From positions 27,902 to 91,901 of the forward strand of contig CAKKQC010000060.1 of the NCBI GenBank assembly GCA_919901855.1: 64,000 nt of DNA. The letters run 5' to 3'. A model generated the notes under the pieces. That model worked only from the letters and a program-made list of their open reading frames with translations, made no database searches and was not told the origin of the DNA. Positions 44,816-52,726 of the stretch are shown here, piece by piece. The first letter of the stretch is position 1; every line of letters begins with the position of its first letter. The DNA is from a bacterium (GTDB lineage: Bacteria; Oederibacteriota; CAKKQC01). The position numbers and the translations under genes are program-made.

Positions 44816-45832
44816 ATGCCACGCGGTAGCAGAGTGGACGCTCCGGGGGCGGTACACCACGTGATGGGGCGTGGACTGGAAGGACGCCCGATCTTCATCG
44901 AACGCGCGGATTGTTACGGCTTCCTGGGACAGCTCGACGATGTCCTCACCGAATCCGGGGCGCAATGCCTGGCGTGGGCTCTCATGACCAATCACTATCA
45001 CCTGATACTGCGCACGGGTACCGTGCGCGTCTCGCGGATCATGGCGAGGACGCTCACCAGCCATGGTCTTGGGTTCAACCGCCGGCACGGGCGACGTGGC
45101 TACGTGTTTCAGGATCGCTACAAGTCCGTCCTCTGTGAGGACGACGAATACCTCCTGCAACTGGTCCGTTACGTTCATCTCAACCCGTTGCGCGCCGTCT
45201 TGGTCAAGGATGTCATCGAACTGGAGGATCATCCCTGGTGCGGCCACGGAGTTGTGGTGGGGAAGCGCAGGGCCTCCTGGCAGGACGTGGATGCGGTTCT
45301 CGCACATTTCGGCAAGCGGCGCGAACCGGCAATCGCGGCTTACCGCCGATTCGTTGCTGAAGGCGTGGGGCAGGCGGCTCCGATGCTAGGGCCAGTTCGC
45401 GGAGGGATTCTCCGGCGGGCCGGCGGATGGGAGTTCGTCCCATCGGGGACAGGATCGGAACGCAGCGAGGAGGAGAGCCTCGCGGGCGATGACGCCTTCG
45501 TGAATGCCGCGTTGGCGGGAGAACAGAACGAGGAGGCACGTCGAAGCCGACTCAGACGCGGAGGGTGGACGCCTGCCAGGGTCATCCGGCGAGCGGCGCA
45601 GGTCTGTGGTGTCGAGGAGGATGCGGTCTACGGCCACGGGAAGCGTGTCTCCCAAACCCGGGCGCGCGCCCTGGCGTGCAAGTGGCTCGTGGAGGATCTG
45701 GGGCTATCGGGGGCGGAGACGGCCCGAATGCTGCGGATTTCCCAGTCTGCGGTAAGCAGACAGGTCGCGCATGGTCATACCATCGCTTCGGACATTGGCC
45801 ATAGACTCGAGGATATTTCGGAGGAGCATTGA
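44816..45832 (+). CDS. REP-associated tyrosine transposase (Y1/HUH, RAYT) with a DnaA-like C-terminal domain
   Basis: The 338-residue protein is a single-tyrosine HUH transposase. The metal-binding H-Y-H is at residues 60-62 (MTNHYHLIL) and the catalytic Tyr is Y119 in RYVHLNPLRA. RGYVFQDRYKS between them is typical of RAYTs. The C-terminal third (from about 255) is a helical domain like the DNA-binding part of DnaA, with a helix-turn-helix (SGAETARMLRISQSAVSRQV). Such proteins act on short palindromic repeats that flank them. The gene is flanked by 32-base inverted repeats and appears intact. Confidence 0.92.
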   Translation: MPRGSRVDAPGAVHHVMGRGLEGRPIFIERADCYGFLGQLDDVLTESGAQCLAWALMTNHYHLILRTGTVRVSRIMARTLTSHGLGFNRRHGRRGYVFQDRYKSVLCEDDEYLLQLVRYVHLNPLRAVLVKDVIELEDHPWCGHGVVVGKRRASWQDVDAVLAHFGKRREPAIAAYRRFVAEGVGQAAPMLGPVRGGILRRAGGWEFVPSGTGSERSEEESLAGDDAFVNAALAGEQNEEARRSRLRRGGWTPARVIRRAAQVCGVEEDAVYGHGKRVSQTRARALACKWLVEDLGLSGAETARMLRISQSAVSRQVAHGHTIASDIGHRLEDISEEH

Positions 45833-45839
45833 ACACCTC

Positions 45840-46796
45840 ATGAACTCGAAGAACTCGAAATCGGGGTCGGGCGAATCGCAAGATCGCAAGAGTGTCCCTC
45901 TACTGGTTGTGGCGGGGCCGACGGGGAGCGGCAAGAGCAGGATCGCGGCGGAGGCGGCGCGCGAGCTCAACGGCGAGATCGTGTGCGCGGACTCCCGCCA
46001 GCTATATCGGGGGATCGCCGTGGCGTCCGCCCAGCCGGATTCGGAGACGCTCCGGATGGTCCCGCATCATCTCTACGCCGTCCTCGACACCGCCGAGCCG
46101 TGCAGTGCCGGCCGGTTCCGGGACCTGGCCGAACCCGTCCTCGACCAGATCGTGGAGCGCGGACGTCTGCCTTTCCTCGTGGGCGGGACCGGCTTCTACC
46201 TCAAGGCCGCGCTCGGCCGCGCCTCGCTGGCCCCTCCCGCGGGCTCGGACACGGTGGCGACCCTCTCGGCGCGGGCGAGCATGGAAGGATCGGGGAAGCT
46301 GTGGGATGAGCTCGCGGAGCGGGATCCTGTTTCCGCGAAGCGCATCCACCGCAACGACGGTTACCGCATCGTGCGGGCGCTCGCGATCCTGGCGGATACG
46401 GGGAAGGCGGCTTCCTCGTTCGCGAAGGCCGGCGACGGGCGTCCGCATGTCTTCGTCGCCCTCAAGGTGCCGCGTCCGGTCCTTGTCGAGCGGCTGGACG
46501 CCCGCTGCGCACGCATGGTCGCCGGGGGAGCGCTCGACGAGGCCCGCCTGCTCCTCGCTCGCGCCCTGCCGCCGAAGACGCCCGTGCTCCGCGCGATCGG
46601 GTTTCCGCACCTCTTCGCTCACCTCGAAGGCCGGCTCTCTCTCGACCGGGCTCTCGAGCGGATGCGCGCGGATACCCGGCAGTACGCGAAGCAACAGATG
46701 ACCTGGCTCCGGTCCCAGCCCAACGTGCGGTGGGTGGACGCCTCCGACCAGCGCGCCGCGGCGGCCGAACTGGTTCAGATCGCGTCCGGATGCTAG
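45840..46796 (+). CDS. miaA: tRNA dimethylallyltransferase MiaA with an element-derived start
   Basis: MiaA adds a dimethylallyl group to A37 of tRNAs that read UNN codons. The P-loop GPTGSGKS, the substrate motif DSRQLYRG and GGTGFYLKA are present, and the catalytic core is complete in a 318-residue product. The first 20 residues (MNSKNSKSGSGESQDRKSVP) do not resemble MiaA and are encoded by the right end of the transposase element. Homology begins at LLVVAGPTG exactly where the element ends. The native start codon has therefore been lost and replaced by an ATG at 45840, or by GTG 45909 in the P-loop. Expression may now depend on the element. Confidence 0.92.
   Translation: MNSKNSKSGSGESQDRKSVPLLVVAGPTGSGKSRIAAEAARELNGEIVCADSRQLYRGIAVASAQPDSETLRMVPHHLYAVLDTAEPCSAGRFRDLAEPVLDQIVERGRLPFLVGGTGFYLKAALGRASLAPPAGSDTVATLSARASMEGSGKLWDELAERDPVSAKRIHRNDGYRIVRALAILADTGKAASSFAKAGDGRPHVFVALKVPRPVLVERLDARCARMVAGGALDEARLLLARALPPKTPVLRAIGFPHLFAHLEGRLSLDRALERMRADTRQYAKQQMTWLRSQPNVRWVDASDQRAAAAELVQIASGC
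45868..45899 (+). repeat. Right inverted-repeat arm of the transposase element
   Basis: Reverse complement of 44754-44785 with one mismatch. It lies inside the current miaA reading frame, coding residues of the unusual Ser/Lys/Asp-rich amino end. Confidence 0.9.
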
Positions 46797-46810
46797 GATG
46801 GATGCGTGTT

Positions 46811-46884
46811 CGGGGCGTAGCGCAGCCAGGTAGCGCACTCGCTTGGGGTGCGAGTGGTCCCCGGTTCGAATCCGGGCGCCCCGA
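46811..46884 (+). tRNA. tRNA-Pro (anticodon GGG)
   Basis: The 74-base gene has acceptor stem CGGGGCG/CGCCCCG, an anticodon stem CTCGC/GCGAG with loop TTGGGGT (anticodon GGG), and a GGTTCGAATCC T arm. The discriminator is A and no CCA is encoded. A TAGGAT overlapping the miaA stop lies 11 bases upstream. Confidence 0.96.
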
Positions 46885-46902
46885 CGGCTTCGTGGAGGTT
46901 TC

Positions 46903-47607
46903 ATGCGTCCACTGATCGTCATCCCCACGTACAACGAACGGCGGAACCTCGCCGTCCTCGCGCCCAAGGTACTGGGCATCGTCCCCGGCGCGTCACTGCT
47001 GGTCGTGGACGATGCTTCGCCTGACGGCACCGCCGCGCTCGTGCGGTCGCTGTCCCGGAGGCACCGGGGGAGGGTCCATCTTCTCTCGAGGCCGGCGAAA
47101 CTCGGGCTCGGCACCGCCTACGTGGCGGGATTCCGATGGGCTCTCGACCACGGCTACGACCCCGTGATCCAGATGGACGCCGATGGGTCGCACGACCCGG
47201 CCGCTCTGCCGGGCTTCCTGTCCGCCCTCAGGGGCGCGGATGCCGTGGTGGGCTCCCGGTACCTCGCCGGATTGCGGGTCATCAACTGGCCGTGGCATCG
47301 CCTGCTCCTGAGCCTCCTGGCCAACCGGTACGCCCGGTTCGTGACCGGCGTCCCGCTCACGGACCTCACGGGCGGGTTCAACGGCTGGCGCGCGCGCATC
47401 CTGCGGCGCATCGGGCTCGGGCGCATCCGGGCCAACGGCTATGCGTTCCAGATCGAGCTCAAGTTCCGGTGCCGCCGGGCGGGGGGCCGCATCGCCGAAG
47501 TGCCCATCGTGTTTTCGGGACGGGTGGAGGGGGAGTCGAAGCTCTCGCGATCGGTCGTCTTCGAGGCGGTCTGGGCGGTCTGGCGCATGCGCCTCCCGGG
47601 CGCCTAG
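46903..47607 (+). CDS. Polyprenol-phosphate mannosyltransferase-like GT2 (Dpm1-type)
   Basis: The 234-residue GT-A enzyme starts MRPLIVIPTYNERRNLAVLA and has VVDDASPDGT, the LGLGTAYVAGFRWA loop, and the metal-binding QMDADGSHDP, all diagnostic of dolichyl-phosphate mannose synthases. TDLTGGFNGWRARIL and FSGRVEGESKLS complete the family pattern. There is no membrane domain, so it is the soluble single-domain type. It would make polyprenyl-phosphate sugar for GT-C transferases such as the candidate at 38083-40155. A GGAGG lies about five bases before the ATG at 46903, and the gene sits between two tRNA-Pro genes. Confidence 0.9.
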   Translation: MRPLIVIPTYNERRNLAVLAPKVLGIVPGASLLVVDDASPDGTAALVRSLSRRHRGRVHLLSRPAKLGLGTAYVAGFRWALDHGYDPVIQMDADGSHDPAALPGFLSALRGADAVVGSRYLAGLRVINWPWHRLLLSLLANRYARFVTGVPLTDLTGGFNGWRARILRRIGLGRIRANGYAFQIELKFRCRRAGGRIAEVPIVFSGRVEGESKLSRSVVFEAVWAVWRMRLPGA

Positions 47608-47643
47608 ATGACACCCCGCGCCGCATGGTATGCTGTTTCTCGA

Positions 47644-47717
47644 CGGGGCGTAGCGCAGCTGGTTAGCGCGCCTGGTTCGGGACCAGGAGGTCCCCAGTTC
47701 GAATCTGGGCGCCCCGA
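47644..47717 (+). tRNA. tRNA-Pro (anticodon CGG)
   Basis: The 74-base gene has the same acceptor stem (CGGGGCG/CGCCCCG) as the tRNA-Pro(GGG) 760 bases upstream. Its anticodon stem is CCTGG/CCAGG with loop TTCGGGA (anticodon CGG). The discriminator is A and CCA is not encoded. A TATGCT is at 47629-47634. Confidence 0.96.
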
Positions 47718-47769
47718 GTCTTCCTGCTTCTCCCGTGCCTTCCCGCCTGTCTTCGACTAAACTAGGACC

Positions 47770-48567
47770 ATGACGCCGGCCGTGCGGATCCTGCTCCTGC
47801 TCGCGGTGGCGCCCGCCTGCGCGGGCGCCGTATCCTCGGCCAGGCATGCGTTTCCGGGCCTGTCGACCTACGGCCCGACGGGCATGGTCCTCGTCCCCAC
47901 GGGGCAGGTCGTGCAGGCGGACTGGTATGCCGCCGGCCTGCACCGGGGCGCCCTGAAGTCCGCGATCGGGATCCTGAGCATCGCCGAAATCGGATTCGCC
48001 CTCCCGGATGTCTACGAAGAGCCGAATCGTCGCGCCTGGCTGGACCAGTCCCACGGATTCGTCAAGATGGGGGGGGAGTTCATGCCATCCGCGCGATGGT
48101 TCCCGGGGCTGGCGGTGGGCGTCGAGAACTCGGCTGGCTGGCTGGCCACGAAGGCCGGCATCAAGAACAAGGACCTGGAGATCTCCCCGAACATGCAGTC
48201 CCTCTACGCCGTGGGGACATGGTGGTGGAGTATCCTGTCCTGGCCCGTCGAGGCCAGTGCGGGCGCCGGGACGGGACGGTTCGAGAAGAAGGCGTTCGGA
48301 GCCCTGAGCTTCATCCCCGTGACCTTCTTCGGCAACACGCTCAAGTTCACGGGGGAATACGCCGGCCGGGAGGGCAGCATAGGGGCCCGGTTCGCCCTGT
48401 CCCGCACGCTCCGCCTCGACTTCGCCATGATTCTGCATGCGATCCAGAACCCCGGCACGCGGCGGTATACGATCACGATCGACCGCGGCATCATGGGCGC
48501 GAGCACCTCGGGCCCGATCTGGTGGGGTTTCCTCAAGGGCAAACCCAAGGAGTCCCGCAAGCCCTGA
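47770..48567 (+). CDS. Exported YjbH-like outer-membrane protein
   Basis: The 265-residue protein has a signal peptide (hydrophobic RILLLLAVAPACAGA, cleaved near residue 20). A GLSTYGPTGMVLVPTG segment resembles the G-x-x-G-x-x-x-x-P-T-A start of YjbH/PorV-like barrels linked to exopolysaccharide. The remaining sequence alternates hydrophobic and polar residues with aromatic girdle residues, as expected for a small beta-barrel. A TAAACT ends six bases before the ATG. The stop overlaps the acylphosphatase ATG (TGATG). The family assignment is tentative. Confidence 0.6.
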   Translation: MTPAVRILLLLAVAPACAGAVSSARHAFPGLSTYGPTGMVLVPTGQVVQADWYAAGLHRGALKSAIGILSIAEIGFALPDVYEEPNRRAWLDQSHGFVKMGGEFMPSARWFPGLAVGVENSAGWLATKAGIKNKDLEISPNMQSLYAVGTWWWSILSWPVEASAGAGTGRFEKKAFGALSFIPVTFFGNTLKFTGEYAGREGSIGARFALSRTLRLDFAMILHAIQNPGTRRYTITIDRGIMGASTSGPIWWGFLKGKPKESRKP

Positions 48568-48866
48568 TGTCGCGAGCCCCGGGAGGGATCGCGCGGCTGA
48601 ATGCCGTCGTTCGGGGGAGAGTCCAGGGCGTCGGCTACCGGTGGTTCGTCCAGGACCAGGCCCGGGTTCTCGGGCTCTCCGGCAGGGTCGGGAACCTCCG
48701 GGACGGGACGGTCGAGGTCGATGCGGAAGGCCCCCGGTCGGACCTCGAAGCCCTTCTGGAACGGCTCCGCGAGGGTCCCTCCGGGGCGGATGTCAGCGAC
48801 GTCGAGGTCGCCTGGTGGGAGCCCTCGGGTGCCTGGACCAACTTCGAGATCCGGGCCACGCGTTAG
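48567..48866 (+). CDS. acyP: Acylphosphatase
   Basis: The 99-residue protein hydrolyses acyl phosphates. The phosphate-binding loop and catalytic Arg are in VRGRVQGVGYRWFV (about residues 15-28), and the catalytic Asn is in GRVGNLRDGTVEV near residue 44. Length and fold pattern are standard for the family, with about ten extra residues at the amino end. The ATG shares a base with the upstream stop codon. Confidence 0.93.
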   Translation: MSRAPGGIARLNAVVRGRVQGVGYRWFVQDQARVLGLSGRVGNLRDGTVEVDAEGPRSDLEALLERLREGPSGADVSDVEVAWWEPSGAWTNFEIRATR

Positions 48867-49056
48867 CTCCGCAGAACTCCGGGGCGATTACGGGGGACAA
48901 GCCAACTCGAGCCGAAGGAATCTCCTGTCTACTCCAGCCGCGCCAAGCGGCGTGCCGGCATACTTAACATAAGATACCTTATTGGCACCGGCAGGGGACG
49001 TGGCCGGGGCGTGTTTCGAGCGGCGCTGGGCGCAGCGGAGACGCGTCCGGACGGGC
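48867..49056. other. Intergenic region between convergent genes
   Basis: This 190-base gap separates the 3' ends of acyP and the GH57 gene. It holds an AT-rich island at about 48959-48983 with the palindrome ATAAG/CTTAT (four-base loop), enclosed by GC arms TGCCGG and CCGGCA. The structure could work as a bidirectional terminator. No T-run typical of an intrinsic terminator is present, and no gene was found. Confidence 0.4.
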
Positions 49057-51225
49057 TCAGACGATCCAGTCCGCCCCGTCGCCCGCCTGTTGCGGGATCC
49101 GGACCAGGAACGATCCCTCCCCGGGCCACTGCTCGAGCGTCTTGCCCGTCTGGATGTCCTTGAGGAGGATCAGGAATCGGCGATCCGACGTCCGGTCTCC
49201 GGTCAGGTCGAGCCGCACCTGCGCCTCGAAGGTCGTGTCGCAGGCGGCCTTGAGGTCGAGTACGGGGCCCTGGGGGGCCGCGGCCTGGTACGACGTCCGC
49301 CACCCCTCGGCCGTCAGTTGGAACGTCCCTTCGCCCTGAACCGGCTCCAGGACCCTGACGACCACGGCCGCCTGAGCGAACGGCGGGTGCGCGGGGTCGT
49401 AGTCGAGCCGGAGCACGAGGTTGCCGTTGCGGTCGACCCCGAAGTGGACCTCCTCGATGTAGATGTCGGAGCGGTGCATGGCGGACGATGACCTGGTGAC
49501 GTCGTACCGGCCGGCCGGAAGCCATTCGAAATAGTTGCTGACGCGTCCGTCCAGGATGATGTCGACGTAGTCTGCGGGGGCGGAGAATGCCGAACGCCGG
49601 GCGCCCTCCTGGCGCACGGGCCGGTCCAGGAGCGGGGGCACGGGGCTGCCGGCCAGGCGGTAGACCCGGGACAGCCGCATCCGGAAGAGCCGGTCGAAAT
49701 CGGCGGCCAAGGGCGAATAGTGGTCCTCGCCGTACCACCAGGTCCAGTCGCTTCCTTCCGCCGCCATCAGGCTCCGCCACGCGTCGCGGAACACGTCCGG
49801 GGACATTGCCGATTCCCGCTCGAGCAGGGCGTTGCGCGTCATGGCGATCATCTCCCACGCGGCGCGATCCTCCGCGTGTCCGATCCAGATCGAGAAATCG
49901 TGGTTGATCCACGACCCCGCGTGCACGCGGGAGAGGGCCCGGCGCTGGGGGTACTCGTCGAGGTACCCCGTTGGGGTCACGCACCGGATTCCCTGATCGT
50001 CGCCGAGGGTCTGGTAGAGGGCCGTGAGGAAGTCGCGGCCGTTGAACGGGTAGTGCTCCCAGGCATTCTCGCCGTCCAGAATGACGGTGACCAGGGGAGG
50101 CGCCTCCCCCGGCTCCGCGCGGTCAGCCGCCTCCCGGAGTTTCGCCACGAAGTCCCCCGCCGCATCCTTCGGGTCCCACCGGGCATACGCGAAACCGATC
50201 ATGTCGGAGATGAAATGGTCGCGAAAGAGGAGCGAAATGGACGAGTCCCCCGAGGTGTACCGGTAGGGGGCGTACGCGACCCCGGGGCCCGCCACCGACC
50301 CCTGCTTGCGCAGGCTCTCGCGCAGCACCCCGTCGTCGGATGCCGCCCACCGGAAACCCGCCTGCGCGACCAGACGGAGGAAGGTCTCGCTGACTCCCCC
50401 CTCTGACGGCCACAGCCCCGCGGGTTTCCGGCCGAACAGGCGTTCGTGGAGGGCCACTGCCTCGCTCAACTGCCACTCGGCGTCGCGGACGCCGACGAAC
50501 GTGCGTGACGGCAGGGCGGTTCCGGGCCGGGCCTCGAGCGCCGCCGCCTGTTCGATGAGCAGCGGTCCGATCGGATGGAAGTACGGCGTGGTGCTGACCT
50601 CGAGCCGGCCCTCGTCCTGCAACCGGCGGTAGGCAGGGATAACGGCGCGCAGCACGCCCATCTGCGCTTCCAGGACCGCGATCTTGTCCTCCTCGGTGAA
50701 GTGACGGCCCCGGGTCCGGAGATCCCGGAGGGAGGGCGTCCGCTCCACGACGGCGTCGTCCAGCCATGCGAGGTTGAACAGCACGGCGAGGTCGACGAGA
50801 TCCTGGGGCGAGAATCGTTCGATCGCTCTGGGGTCAACCTGGTCGGGCATGACGCGCCCCCGCCGATCCAGGAGTTCGCGGTACCGGGGATCGGGGTCGA
50901 TCCGCTGGGCCCAGTTCACCATGAAGAAATGCCGAAGCATGAAGACGGTCTCGGATTCGGTCAGGGTCCCCGCGGGCTTGCGCGAAAGCTGTTCGTAGGC
51001 GTCGTGTCCCCCCCCGGCCAGCCGTTCGAGCTGGTCGGCCAGGACGGGCGTCACGTTGAAGGTCGTGCGGACCTTGGGGTGCGCGGACGCGAGTTCGGCC
51101 ATGAAGAGGTAGTCCTTGGCCGCGTGCAACCGGACCCACGGCAGCACGGCGACGCCCGTGTCGGGGTCCCGGTAATCCGGCTGGTGCATGTGCCATACCA
51201 GCGCGACGCAGAAGGGACGGCTCAT
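49057..51225 (-). CDS. Glycoside hydrolase family 57 protein (alpha-amylase/glucanotransferase type)
   Basis: The 722-residue protein has GH57 conserved regions: ALVWHMHQPDY at the amino end (region 1), LWPSEGGVSE with the probable nucleophile Glu near residue 285, and VILDGENAWEHYPFNG with the catalytic Asp and Glu-containing region 4 near residue 370. Characterised members hydrolyse or transfer alpha-1,4-glucan chains. The C-terminal 200 residues form a beta-rich domain with DIYIEEVHFGVDRNGNL that could bind glucan. It probably works on glycogen made by GlgA (40374-41867). The gene starts 19 bp after the TPR gene stop, likely in the same operon. Confidence 0.9.
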   Translation of the reverse strand: MSRPFCVALVWHMHQPDYRDPDTGVAVLPWVRLHAAKDYLFMAELASAHPKVRTTFNVTPVLADQLERLAGGGHDAYEQLSRKPAGTLTESETVFMLRHFFMVNWAQRIDPDPRYRELLDRRGRVMPDQVDPRAIERFSPQDLVDLAVLFNLAWLDDAVVERTPSLRDLRTRGRHFTEEDKIAVLEAQMGVLRAVIPAYRRLQDEGRLEVSTTPYFHPIGPLLIEQAAALEARPGTALPSRTFVGVRDAEWQLSEAVALHERLFGRKPAGLWPSEGGVSETFLRLVAQAGFRWAASDDGVLRESLRKQGSVAGPGVAYAPYRYTSGDSSISLLFRDHFISDMIGFAYARWDPKDAAGDFVAKLREAADRAEPGEAPPLVTVILDGENAWEHYPFNGRDFLTALYQTLGDDQGIRCVTPTGYLDEYPQRRALSRVHAGSWINHDFSIWIGHAEDRAAWEMIAMTRNALLERESAMSPDVFRDAWRSLMAAEGSDWTWWYGEDHYSPLAADFDRLFRMRLSRVYRLAGSPVPPLLDRPVRQEGARRSAFSAPADYVDIILDGRVSNYFEWLPAGRYDVTRSSSAMHRSDIYIEEVHFGVDRNGNLVLRLDYDPAHPPFAQAAVVVRVLEPVQGEGTFQLTAEGWRTSYQAAAPQGPVLDLKAACDTTFEAQVRLDLTGDRTSDRRFLILLKDIQTGKTLEQWPGEGSFLVRIPQQAGDGADWIV

Positions 51226-51244
51226 ACGCTGGGGCGGTTGGTAT

Positions 51245-52150
51245 CTACGGCTTCGCCGCAGGAGCGGCCGGTTGAGCCCCGGCCGGCTGAGCGGGGGCCG
51301 CGGCAGGTTGCGCAGCCGGGGCCGCCGTCGGTTGGGGCCCCGGCGCGGGTTGGGCTGTCGCTGCCGGTTGGGGACGCGGCTCGGCGGGCTGGGCGCTGGC
51401 ACTTCCCTTCTTGGGCATGAGGTCCGCAAGGAGCTTGCGCAGCTCGCGCGCCGCCCGGGCGCCGGCAGCCGACTTCCCCGTCGCCAGCTTGTTGAGAATC
51501 TCGACGGCTTCCGACCACCGCGTCGAATCGGATTCCGTGAGCTTCAGCAGGCAGCGCGTGGCTCCCAGGCAGCCTTCGTACGCGAGGGGGCCGTCGTGGT
51601 CGATCACGACCTTGTAAGCCGTGTACGACTCCTGGTACCGCGAGAGCTGCTCGAGGCAGTCGCCCTTCCCGAGCGTGGCCTGGTCCGCGAGGATGTGCCG
51701 GGGAAACCGGGACAGGAGAAGATCGTAGGCTTCGAGCGCCTGGCTGTACTGCTTGAGCCTGAAGCGGCAGTTCGCGACGTAGTATAGGGCCTCGGGGGCC
51801 AGCCGCGAGCCGGGATAGGTCTCGTGAATCTGCTGGAAGAGGTTCTGCGCCTTGACGTACTTCTCCTCGTCGGAGGCGACCAGCGGCGTTACGTCACTGG
51901 TCGCGGGAGGGATCCGGTAGTTGTAGAGGTTGAGCGCCTCCCGGTAGAGCTGGGATGAGCGCTGCGTGACTTCGGAACCGTGCCGGATGTACAGGATACC
52001 GAAGAGGAGCAGGACAGCGAGGGCGACCCCGCTCGCGGCCACCGCGGGCTTGTAGAGCTCGTAGAGTTCGCGCAGCCGTTCCTCGTGGACCCACTTCGGG
52101 ATCACGATCTGTTTCCTGAGCTCCAGCGGCTTGATCGGCTTGAGTTTCAA
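51245..52150 (-). CDS. Membrane-anchored TPR protein (YfgM/YbgF-like) with a Pro/Ala/Gln tail
   Basis: The 301-residue protein has a cytoplasmic amino end, one membrane helix (AVAASGVALAVLLLFGILY, about residues 36-54), then TPR-like helix pairs (FQQIHETYPGSRLAPEALYY; YSQALEAYDLLLSRFP) to about residue 235. The last 55 residues are low-complexity Pro/Ala/Gln. The topology resembles YfgM-type or cell-division coordinator proteins that act in the periplasm. The start is a TTG at 52150, supported by AGGAGG five bases upstream. It lies 9 bp after apt. Confidence 0.8.
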   Translation of the reverse strand: MKLKPIKPLELRKQIVIPKWVHEERLRELYELYKPAVAASGVALAVLLLFGILYIRHGSEVTQRSSQLYREALNLYNYRIPPATSDVTPLVASDEEKYVKAQNLFQQIHETYPGSRLAPEALYYVANCRFRLKQYSQALEAYDLLLSRFPRHILADQATLGKGDCLEQLSRYQESYTAYKVVIDHDGPLAYEGCLGATRCLLKLTESDSTRWSEAVEILNKLATGKSAAGARAARELRKLLADLMPKKGSASAQPAEPRPQPAATAQPAPGPQPTAAPAAQPAAAPAQPAGAQPAAPAAKP

Positions 52151-52159
52151 GGGCGCCTC

Positions 52160-52678
52160 CTAGTACGCCGCCAGCGCGCGCACGTCATGCGGCGCGAGCT
52201 TGGCGCGTCCGTGGAGGTACGTGAGCTCGACGATGAACGCGAGCGACACGACCTCCGCCTTGAGTTGGGTCACGAGGTCGATCATGGCCTTCGCGGTGCC
52301 GCCGGTGGCGAGCACGTCGTCGAAGATCAGGACCCTCTCCCCCGGCTTGAGGGCGTCCCGGTGCATGTGCAGCGTGTCGGTCCCGTACTCGAGCTGGTAC
52401 GACGACGAAATCGTGGGCCGCGGAAGCTTCTTCGGCTTGCGGACCGGCACGACGGCGGCGCGGAGCGCCTGCCCCAGTGGACCGGCCCACAGGAACCCGC
52501 GCGCCTCGGCCGCGACCACGGCGGTGATGCCCTGCCCCGTGTACCAGTCTGCAATCCGGCTGACGCTCTCGGCGTAGGCGGCTGGCGACGACAGGATGGG
52601 CGTCAGATCCTTGAAAGAGACGCCGGGCTTCGGGAAGTCCGGGACCTCCGCGATCAGGCCCTTGAAATCGATTGCCAT
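52160..52678 (-). CDS. apt: Adenine phosphoribosyltransferase
   Basis: The 172-residue enzyme makes AMP from adenine and PRPP. It has the family start VPDFPKPGVSFKDLTPIL, the EARGFLWAGPL loop, RKPKKLPRPTIS, YGTDTLHMHRDAL, and the PRPP-binding motif VLIFDDVLATGGTAKA near residues 115-130. Length is standard. It has its own strong promoter (TTGATT-N17-TAAGCT) with the ATG eight bases after the -10. Confidence 0.96.
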   Translation of the reverse strand: MAIDFKGLIAEVPDFPKPGVSFKDLTPILSSPAAYAESVSRIADWYTGQGITAVVAAEARGFLWAGPLGQALRAAVVPVRKPKKLPRPTISSSYQLEYGTDTLHMHRDALKPGERVLIFDDVLATGGTAKAMIDLVTQLKAEVVSLAFIVELTYLHGRAKLAPHDVRALAAY

Positions 52679-52686
52679 GGGCGGTT

Positions 52687-52715
52687 AGCTTACCGGAAAC
52701 AGCCCCGCTAATCAA
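52687..52715 (-). promoter_or_regulatory. Promoter of apt, leaderless spacing
   Basis: On the minus strand TTGATT (52715-52710) and TAAGCT (52692-52687) are exactly 17 bases apart. Eight bases separate the -10 from the ATG at 52678, with no room for a Shine-Dalgarno sequence. Confidence 0.65.
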
Positions 52716-52726
52716 GGCTGGGGGGC

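Noticed and set aside
44816..45832. The transposase gene as a prophage or IS200/IS605 unit with tnpB.
   Set aside because: No tnpB or phage gene is present. The DnaA-like C-terminal domain and flanking palindromic repeats fit a RAYT.
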